From NCBI GenBank assembly GCA_025362675.1, contig JANYFN010000242.1, forward strand, positions 1 through 39,926: 39,926 nucleotides of DNA. The letters run 5' to 3'. Source of the stretch: Limisphaerales bacterium (lineage in GTDB: Bacteria; Verrucomicrobiota; Verrucomicrobiia; Limisphaerales; UBA11358). The translations under genes were made by a program, and so were the position numbers. The notes beneath the pieces were generated by a model, which did not search any database, had not been told where the DNA came from, and worked only from the letters and a program-made list of their open reading frames with translations. Position 1 is the stretch's first letter. Each line of letters opens with the position of its first letter. Positions 33,482 through 39,926 of the stretch are shown one piece after another.

Positions 33482-36418
33482 TTATTTCAAAAATCCGTCC
33501 AACGCGGGAACCAACACGTCCGCCCAGATTTGATAACCTTTTTCATTCGGGTGCAACAAGTCGGGAAACATTTCGCGCGGCAGCGTGCCGTCCGGCGCAA
33601 GAAACTTTTCACCGAGATCGAGGAATTTTATTTTGTCATCCGCGAGTTGCGAAATTCCGGCGTTCACCGTTTTGACTTGGTCGCGGATGGGATCATTTTT
33701 TTGACCCCGCGGAAAAATGCCGAACAGAATTATTTTCGTCGCGGGCAAATGAAATTGAATCCGCCGCACCAGATTAGAAATGCCCGCGATGATTTCCGGC
33801 GTCGAGTTGCGTGGCGAGCCGTCGTCTTCGTTGCCGGAATTATTTGTGCCGATGAGCAAGACGACCACTTTGGGCGCGATGTTTTCGAGTTCGCCATTCT
33901 CAATGCGCCACAAAACATTCTGAATGCGATCGTAGCCGATGCCGAAGTTTGCAGCGCGGCGCGGCGCAAATTTTTCCGACCAGATTTTGCTGCCACCATT
34001 GCCCCAGCGCCAGCCGTCGGTGATGGAATCGCCAATGAATAAAAGGTCAATACCACCTTTTTTTGCGTCGGCTACATAACCTTCATGGCGGGAAATCCAG
34101 TTCGTTGGAAAATCGCGCGGCGTCGGAATTAGCGCGGTGTTCACTGCCGGTTTCGCCGTGGTTTTTTTCAACGCGGCTTCCAATTCAGTAATAGCCGTCA
34201 GTTGGTTTGGGCTCAAACCGTCGGCATTTTTCAACTGTTCCAAAACTGTTTGCGTCGTCGCGGAATCGTTCGCGTTCACGGCGGCAACGAGACCGTCCCA
34301 AATGTTTTTCGCTTCGGGCGAACCGGAATTAAAATCATCGGCGTGCGCGGCGACAATTTCTTTTGGTGTTTTTGATGCGGCCTGAATCGCCGCATACATC
34401 GGCGCAGCGTCTTGCGGAAAAACTGTCGGCTCCGGCTTCACGCCGTTAACGGAATTGATGATGAGATCGTCGAACAGCGCGGTGTTGCGCGCGTTGCCCT
34501 CGCCGCCGGTGACGAGTCCAGCCATGCCGCTCGCGTAAGTGCGGTCGCCCACGGACAAAATTTGTTTGCCGTCCACGAACGCGGTGAGGTTCGTGCCGGA
34601 AAATTGCAGCTTCACATTGTGCCAGGTGTTCGTGCCAATTTCGCCGACGGAAGCGGTGGCCAGTTGGTTTCCGGGCGCACCGTTTTTGGTTTGCGTGGAA
34701 AGCCAGAGCGAGCAAGTGCCATCGGCATCGAGGCGCACATAATAACCTTTCGGATTGCAGCCATAACCGCCGCCGGTGTTGCTGACGCGACCAAGCAAGC
34801 CCGCCCAGCCGCCGTGTTCGAGATTCACGTCCGCGCTGACTTCGTAATCCGTCCAATGCTCATCGCCGATAATGGTGTAGGGCATCCATTCCGGCGCCCA
34901 GCTCTGCGCTTTTTCGGCGACGACCTGGCGCAGACATTTTCCGTTTCCATCCGGGCGATCCGCGATTTCAAATCCGCCGGAAATGTCCGCCGTGTAATGC
35001 GGCAAGTAGCCAAATGATTTCGCGTCGGCGTAGTGATCAAAATTTTCATGATACGGAAACGGAAAATTTTTCGCAGCGGGCTGCTCGGCGAACGAACCTT
35101 TCTGCTGGCCGCTCGTGGTGGAGAGGCTGTAAATGGAATTTGGTTCAAGCGTGATCGAAAATGAACCGTTGACCGGCGTGAGGTCGTCGAGCTTCACGAA
35201 CTGTTCTTTTTCATTGCTGCGCCAGACGCAGATTTTTCCCGCCGCCAATCCGCCGCTGACTTGAAACGCGATGGTCTGATTCACCGCGCTACCTTTGGTT
35301 TCGAGAATTGTGCTGAAATCCTTACCCGAAGCCAGCGTCACAAAACTGCCGCCGTCATTGAGGTTTCCGCACGCGCCGTCCACATATTTCCAACCGACCG
35401 CAACGAATTGGCCGTAGTGCGCGTAAGCCCAGAGCGCAGGATGGATTTTATATTCGCCGCTCCACGGCGTCGCGGCGGCGAGCGTGGTGACGTCAAAAAA
35501 CGGTTCGATGGGATAGGTCGAGGCTTCGAGATACCAGCACAGAATTTTGGTCACGCCGTTGGAAATAAAATTCTGGTTGAACACCTGCACCAGACTGATT
35601 TCACAATCAAAACCTTTTTTATAGACGTGCTCCTCGCTGTTCCAAATCGGCTTATGCATTTCGTCGGCCATTACTTTAACGGCGTCCGGCGTGCCGACTT
35701 CCGACATAGTGTGATTACTGATGATGTCCACGGCCTTCCGCAACTCGGCGTCGTTGGTCAGATTTTTTGTCCAATTCCATTTGTCTTTGCCCCAGTTGTC
35801 GAAGCCGTGCAGCCGGACTTTTTCCAGCCCGGCGCGGTCCAGCGTGGCACGCAATTTTTTGGCGAAATTTTCGTTCACGCCTTTCTCGTTGCGGCAGCCG
35901 ATGGCATCGAAGGTCAAGCCGTGTTCGTGCTGGAGGCCCTGAATCCATTGGGCGTAATAGTCACACATATCCTGCGACCAAAAATTGTTATTGCCGACCC
36001 AATGTGGACAGCCCCACGCCACGCCGTCGAGCGTGATAGCCGGATTGCGATTTTTCGCCTCGCGCATGAGCCACCATTCGTAGCCGCGAAAATAATTTTC
36101 ATCGCCGCGAAAATGCGCGTGGCTCAATTCTGAGCCTTGCGTGGAATTACCGTCGCCGGGAATCTCCACGAACAGTGCGGACATCGCCGCACCGAACTTG
36201 GGCTTGAACAAATAATCCAAAATCTGGCTGCGTTGCGGCTCGACATAATCCTTTAGCAAAACCGAGGTCGCGCCGCCGCCGCTCACGCCGCCAATGCCGT
36301 CGAAGGTCTTGCCGCCATTGGTGACGGTGATAGAAATGGTCTGGTCACCGAAAACCGGAATGCAGAAAACGGCGGCGAGGACGCAAAAGAAATTTTTTTT
36401 TGAAGTAAAAATGATCAT
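33482..36418 (-). CDS. GH59 galactocerebrosidase-like enzyme fused to an SGNH/GDSL esterase
   Basis: 978 residues. A signal peptide (1-24, ending VFG) is followed by FDGIGGVSGGGATSVLLKDY and PQRSQILDYLFKPKFGA, nearly the wording of animal galactosylceramidase, and ENYFRGYEWWLM. The acid/base is probably Glu 178 (GCRNEKG) and the nucleophile Glu 262 (IWNSEEH), by comparison with human GALC Glu 182 and 258. The beta-sandwich and lectin-like domain run to about 660 (IIGDEHWTDYEVSADVNLE). A helical linker (about 665-770) leads to an SGNH hydrolase (788-978): GDSIT (Ser 798), GTNN (857-), and catalytic Asp 953/His 956 in DLLHP. The protein is secreted and should remove beta-galactose and an acyl or acetyl group. 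It lies between the GH2 and GH5 genes with 4- to 26-nt gaps. Confidence 0.93.
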   Translation of the reverse strand: MIIFTSKKNFFCVLAAVFCIPVFGDQTISITVTNGGKTFDGIGGVSGGGATSVLLKDYVEPQRSQILDYLFKPKFGAAMSALFVEIPGDGNSTQGSELSHAHFRGDENYFRGYEWWLMREAKNRNPAITLDGVAWGCPHWVGNNNFWSQDMCDYYAQWIQGLQHEHGLTFDAIGCRNEKGVNENFAKKLRATLDRAGLEKVRLHGFDNWGKDKWNWTKNLTNDAELRKAVDIISNHTMSEVGTPDAVKVMADEMHKPIWNSEEHVYKKGFDCEISLVQVFNQNFISNGVTKILCWYLEASTYPIEPFFDVTTLAAATPWSGEYKIHPALWAYAHYGQFVAVGWKYVDGACGNLNDGGSFVTLASGKDFSTILETKGSAVNQTIAFQVSGGLAAGKICVWRSNEKEQFVKLDDLTPVNGSFSITLEPNSIYSLSTTSGQQKGSFAEQPAAKNFPFPYHENFDHYADAKSFGYLPHYTADISGGFEIADRPDGNGKCLRQVVAEKAQSWAPEWMPYTIIGDEHWTDYEVSADVNLEHGGWAGLLGRVSNTGGGYGCNPKGYYVRLDADGTCSLWLSTQTKNGAPGNQLATASVGEIGTNTWHNVKLQFSGTNLTAFVDGKQILSVGDRTYASGMAGLVTGGEGNARNTALFDDLIINSVNGVKPEPTVFPQDAAPMYAAIQAASKTPKEIVAAHADDFNSGSPEAKNIWDGLVAAVNANDSATTQTVLEQLKNADGLSPNQLTAITELEAALKKTTAKPAVNTALIPTPRDFPTNWISRHEGYVADAKKGGIDLLFIGDSITDGWRWGNGGSKIWSEKFAPRRAANFGIGYDRIQNVLWRIENGELENIAPKVVVLLIGTNNSGNEDDGSPRNSTPEIIAGISNLVRRIQFHLPATKIILFGIFPRGQKNDPIRDQVKTVNAGISQLADDKIKFLDLGEKFLAPDGTLPREMFPDLLHPNEKGYQIWADVLVPALDGFLK

Positions 36419-36422
36419 GAAA

Positions 36423-39254
36423 TTATTTCAGCGGATTTACGCCCACTGCTTTCGATAGTTGAATGTTATCTGAATTTTTCGGCAGCGCGCCAAAATAAAA
36501 ACTGACCGCGCCGTGATATTCACCGCTGGCCTGGGTCAGCATCCCTTGCGGGCCGCCGTCCTCCGCGCCGTGAAACTTGCTGCCGATGGGCGGGATGATT
36601 TCCAGAAACGCCAGCCCTGATTCCGGCAACGGCACAGCGGCTTTGCCCTGGATTTTTTTCGGCGGAAACTCCGGCGTCAGCACTTGCACAAACGCGGCCG
36701 GATTTTCCGGCACGGCGGTGATGAGACCCTCGGTGGTCGCGAGTTGCAGCCAGCGCACGCCCGAGAAACACCCTTTGAATTCAGGGTAAAGCCAGCCGCG
36801 ATGGCCGGTGATGGTGTTGTTGTAATCGTTTTCCCAAACATTGAGCGTGCCGCCCGGACGCCGATTTTGCCAGACGCGATACGGCCCATTGCCCAGCCAC
36901 TTTTTGTGCTTCACTTGCGTCTCGGGATAATCAAAAACCACTCCCGTAAATTCCTTCGGCCCGGTGGCGGCGTAAGTGTAGTCGCACTGAATCCAGCCGT
37001 TGCCGCGCACACGCCAGACGACGCGCGTCAAATCTCCGGTGTAGTTTGCGGTGACAATCAAATCCGCGCCGTCGCTTGATTTTTCAACTTTCGTCAGCGT
37101 CGCGCTGCCGGATGCGGGGCGCGGCCCGTTAGCGAGTGAAAAATTTTGCGCGCCACGTTTCACGCTGATGAGTTGCCCGTTTTGTTTACTGAATTGCACA
37201 GCTAGTTTGCCAACGCTGGCTTCAATCACATCCGACGTTTCAGTGGCGCTCGGAGAATTTTTCGTGGACGCGCTGATAGCTTGGCGGAAATTGTCCGCGT
37301 TCGCCAACGGCCAAACCCAGGTCCATAGTTCGCGGCCAGCCGGATCGCTGACGCGGAGGGACAACGCATCGGCCGCCGACCAATCCTTCGGCAGATTGAG
37401 CTCGATGAGGCCGCTGTTCGCCGGCGCGATGGACGGAACGATTGCCTTGCCGTGCGAAATTATTTTGAACCCGGCGGCGGATTCGGATGGGCTGCGAAAT
37501 TTGCGAAGCTCCCAAGTGAAGTCGCATTTTTGAGCATCGGTGAAGCTGTAGCGATTTTCCACGGTCAGATTGCCGTCAAAATTTTCCGGCAGCGTTTTGT
37601 TCGTGACGATCAACGGCGACCAGAGTTCCTTGATCGTAAAAAAACTGGATTCCTTTTCGCGGTGCGGACCGACGATGCCATCGGGCGCATTGTTGGTGGC
37701 GACATCAATTTCGCCGCTGTCGGGACGCTTTATTCCCTCGTCGAGAAACGCCCAGATGAAGCCGCCGCCGAGAACTTTGCTTGCGTGCATCATCGTCCAA
37801 TAATCTTCCAAGCCCGCGCCCGCGCCGCCATCGAAAAGGCCGTGCATGAATTCCGTGGGCATATAAATCACATTCGTGGCGCACATTTTTTGCGCGGCGG
37901 CATACGTCCGGTAATGTGCCGTGTTCACGCCACGAAAATTTTCCCACGGGTGCAACACATGACGTTGTTGCGGATCCCACATCGCAAAATCATCGTCCAG
38001 TTCGCGATTCCAGCCGCCTTCGTTGCCGTTGTCCCAAAACAAAATGCACGGATGATTCACATCGCGGACGACCGTTTCCTCGACGAGCTTGTGGCCGACT
38101 TCGGAATCGTAACTTTTCTGCCAGCCGCCGAGTTCATCGAGAACATACAAACCTAGCTCGTCGCAGAGATCGAGAAATTGTGCGTCCGGCGGATAGTGCG
38201 ACATCCGCACGGCATTCATGTTCATTTCTTTCAACAAGCCAATGTCCAGACGATGCACAGTCTCGCTCAAGGTGCGGCCCGTCTCCGGCCAAAAAGAATG
38301 GCGGTCGCAGCCTTGCAAAATCAGGCGGTGGCCGTTGACGTAGAGGCCGTCGCCCGCGCGGACTTCCATCGTGCGAAAACCAAATCGTTCGCTGACTTGA
38401 TGCAAAACTTTACCGCCTTGCTTGAGCTGGATTTGAACGCGATAAAGGTTTGGAGTTTCCGCCGTCCACTGGCGCGGCGCGGAAATTTGCGTTTTCAAAA
38501 TCGTTTTGTTTCCGGTCAACGGCTGCTGGAATACACCGCCAACAGGATTGCCTTTAAGGTCGGTGATTTGCGCTTCGATGCTGTCCGCGCCCGCCGTGGC
38601 GTTGGCGAAAACATCCACGCTGAACGCGCCGTCGGCTTGGGCATTAATCGCGAGTCGCTCGATGAATTGCGCGGGCACGGCCTCCAAATAAACCGGACGA
38701 TAAATGCCGCCGAAGATCCAGAAATCCGACTGACGCTCGGCGCGGTTGACGGAGTTGTTGGCGGAATGTTTGTCCACCGTGACTTCCAAATTATTTTGCG
38801 CGCCGAATTTCACGAGCGAGGTGACGTCGTATTTGAAACGATAAAAACTCCCCTGATGCAGCGGGCCGACGGACTGGCCGTTGATGGCGGCGCGCGTGTC
38901 GGTCATCACGCCTTCAAACACGAGGAAGATTTTTTTGCCCGACCAATTTTTCGGAACTTTGAACGCGTGCTCGTAACGCCCTTGTTCAATTGGCTCGTTC
39001 AAGTTGTCGTGCGAATAATGCAGCGTGCCGAAACCTTGCATCTCCCAGTTCGCCGGCACGGCGATGTTGGTCCAATAGCCCGACTGCCAGCCGGCGGTGC
39101 AGAAAAATTTCCACGGCACGGTATGATCTTTGTCTGTGCCGGATAAAAATTGGCGCTGCGTTTCTTGACCGAACACGGGCATTGCGAACAGGCAGGTCAA
39201 AAGCATCAGCAGAACTTCCGACCGGAAAAAATTACGGAGATTGCTTTTTTTCAT
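36423..39254 (-). CDS. GH2-family beta-galactosidase-like enzyme
   Basis: 943 residues with a signal peptide (ending PVFGQ, about 30). The GH2 order is clear: sugar-binding jelly-roll domain (VPANWEMQGFGTLHYSHDN), Ig-like domain, then the TIM barrel with GCDRHSFWPETGRTLS, acid/base Glu 412 in DNGNEGGWN and nucleophile Glu 468 in MPTEFMHG. C-terminal domains resemble the beta-galactosidase small chain (ITAVPENPAAFVQVLTPEFP). Secreted GH2 enzymes of this kind take beta-galactosides or related sugars from oligosaccharide ends. It is 4 nt upstream of GH59-SGNH and 6 nt after the propeller-like gene, so cotranscribed. Confidence 0.93.
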   Translation of the reverse strand: MKKSNLRNFFRSEVLLMLLTCLFAMPVFGQETQRQFLSGTDKDHTVPWKFFCTAGWQSGYWTNIAVPANWEMQGFGTLHYSHDNLNEPIEQGRYEHAFKVPKNWSGKKIFLVFEGVMTDTRAAINGQSVGPLHQGSFYRFKYDVTSLVKFGAQNNLEVTVDKHSANNSVNRAERQSDFWIFGGIYRPVYLEAVPAQFIERLAINAQADGAFSVDVFANATAGADSIEAQITDLKGNPVGGVFQQPLTGNKTILKTQISAPRQWTAETPNLYRVQIQLKQGGKVLHQVSERFGFRTMEVRAGDGLYVNGHRLILQGCDRHSFWPETGRTLSETVHRLDIGLLKEMNMNAVRMSHYPPDAQFLDLCDELGLYVLDELGGWQKSYDSEVGHKLVEETVVRDVNHPCILFWDNGNEGGWNRELDDDFAMWDPQQRHVLHPWENFRGVNTAHYRTYAAAQKMCATNVIYMPTEFMHGLFDGGAGAGLEDYWTMMHASKVLGGGFIWAFLDEGIKRPDSGEIDVATNNAPDGIVGPHREKESSFFTIKELWSPLIVTNKTLPENFDGNLTVENRYSFTDAQKCDFTWELRKFRSPSESAAGFKIISHGKAIVPSIAPANSGLIELNLPKDWSAADALSLRVSDPAGRELWTWVWPLANADNFRQAISASTKNSPSATETSDVIEASVGKLAVQFSKQNGQLISVKRGAQNFSLANGPRPASGSATLTKVEKSSDGADLIVTANYTGDLTRVVWRVRGNGWIQCDYTYAATGPKEFTGVVFDYPETQVKHKKWLGNGPYRVWQNRRPGGTLNVWENDYNNTITGHRGWLYPEFKGCFSGVRWLQLATTEGLITAVPENPAAFVQVLTPEFPPKKIQGKAAVPLPESGLAFLEIIPPIGSKFHGAEDGGPQGMLTQASGEYHGAVSFYFGALPKNSDNIQLSKAVGVNPLK

Positions 39255-39260
39255 TTCAAA

Positions 39261-39926
39261 TCAGCGTTGCAAGTCGCCGGGATTTTCGGGCACACCGGGA
39301 TCATCCAGCATTTGCACCGCGCTGGCCGGGCCGAGATTAGCCCAATCTTTAAGCGCCCAAACGACGCGTTTGTCCGGCGTGACTTCGATCAACTGGCAGT
39401 TCGCGCCATTGCCGCCACGCGAGCAGAGGATCGTGTTGCCGTTCGCGAGCCGGACGCAGCTTTGCGAGCCTTTGAAGCTGATGCCGGGCGGCAAATCTTT
39501 TTTCAAATCAAACTCCCAGACAGTTTCGCTTTTTGAATTCACCTCGCGCGTGACTTCATCTTTTTCGCCGGTGATGAGCGTGTTGCCATTGTGCAGACGA
39601 ACCGCCGCCCACGGCGAGGCGATGGGATACGACCAAATTTCTTTGAAGTTTTTATCATACTCCACGACCTTCGCTTTCGAGAGAAACGAGGCGAGATAAG
39701 TGCCGCTGGCCGTCTGCCGCCAGCGCCGGAATTGCCCGTGAACATTCGTCCCGGCATCAGGAATGACGCGGTCAATTTCGGTGATGCCGGTTTTTTTATT
39801 GATGAGCATCATGCGCGGCGGCGTGCCGTTGCGGACGAGCAACACTTTGTCCGGGCCGATGGGTTGGACAGAGTGAATCTCTGTTCCCTTGGGCGCGTCG
39901 AGCCGCCAGACGACTTTCTTTTGCGG
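39261..39926 (-). CDS. Propeller-like secreted protein, partial (N-terminus off the right edge)
   Basis: The minus-strand frame is open to the window edge; 222 codons with stop are visible. The product has repeated beta-strand units with short motifs of the PQQ/NHL-like type: VVWRLDAP at the edge, KVVEYDKNFKEIWSYPI, RLHNGNTLITG, RLANGNTILCS, RVVWALKDWANLG. This resembles single-propeller proteins common in Verrucomicrobiota. No catalytic motif is visible. It ends 6 nt before the GH2 gene, so it is probably in the operon and may bind glycan or act as a partner. Confidence 0.7.
   Translation of the reverse strand, partial: PQKKVVWRLDAPKGTEIHSVQPIGPDKVLLVRNGTPPRMMLINKKTGITEIDRVIPDAGTNVHGQFRRWRQTASGTYLASFLSKAKVVEYDKNFKEIWSYPIASPWAAVRLHNGNTLITGEKDEVTREVNSKSETVWEFDLKKDLPPGISFKGSQSCVRLANGNTILCSRGGNGANCQLIEVTPDKRVVWALKDWANLGPASAVQMLDDPGVPENPGDLQR

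Noticed and set aside
35261-36133. Plus-strand frame of 290 codons opposite GH59
   Set aside because: Antisense shadow; the GH59 frame has clear family motifs on the other strand.

Overview
The window reads as chromosomal DNA of a Verrucomicrobiota-type bacterium, probably a Pedosphaera/Limisphaerales-like lineage. This is inferred from the gene families: a WD40-repeat sensor kinase, a DUF5069 protein, an excisionase-like HTH remnant, heptanucleotide and REP-type repeats, and a secreted glycosidase cluster that includes GH59. No rRNA or other decisive marker is present. Ribosome-binding sites are often weak, as is common in such genomes, so several starts are chosen by homology.

Region 1 (1-5310, minus strand): the first two genes of the S10 ribosomal operon (rpsJ, then rplC running off the left edge), an intergenic region with a clear terminator, and a two-component pair. 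The pair is a response regulator and a 1062-residue histidine kinase with a periplasmic WD40 propeller. Region 2 (5850-9549): tRNA-Ser(GCT) followed by a decayed island. It holds an excisionase-like HTH gene broken by an amber codon, a small frameshifted gene, an ABC permease/ATPase pair, and at the far end a fragment in which an integrase N-terminus is joined to the tail of a second excisionase-like gene. Region 3 (9550-16442, minus): an efflux operon of TetR regulator, small unknown protein, membrane-fusion lipoprotein, and one 1547-residue polypeptide combining an RND pump with its outer-membrane factor. Matching candidate TetR operators lie before tetR and before the efflux genes.

Region 4 (16744-18884, plus): an Rrf2-type regulator, an SDR oxidoreductase, a DUF5069 protein and a thioredoxin, a likely redox-responsive unit. 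Region 5 (18989-31859): urea uptake and hydrolysis. Two urtA copies lie head-to-head in inverted orientation. One is interrupted by an in-frame TGA, and the other is intact in its body but has lost its signal peptide. Then come urtB, urtC, urtD and urtE (urea ABC transporter), a HupE/UreJ nickel permease, ureD, a fused ureA-ureB, ureC, ureF and ureG. No ureE is present; UreG carries a His-rich N-terminus. ureF has absorbed a 147-bp REP/BIME-like element and a heptanucleotide array without losing its reading frame.

Region 6 (32316-39926, minus): a tightly spaced operon of secreted glycan-degrading enzymes. In order of transcription these are a partial beta-propeller-like protein, a GH2 beta-galactosidase-like enzyme, a GH59 galactocerebrosidase-like enzyme fused to an SGNH/GDSL esterase, and a GH5 lipoprotein. 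The GH59-SGNH fusion is the best candidate for undescribed biochemistry: it suggests coordinated removal of galactose and acyl/acetyl groups from one substrate.
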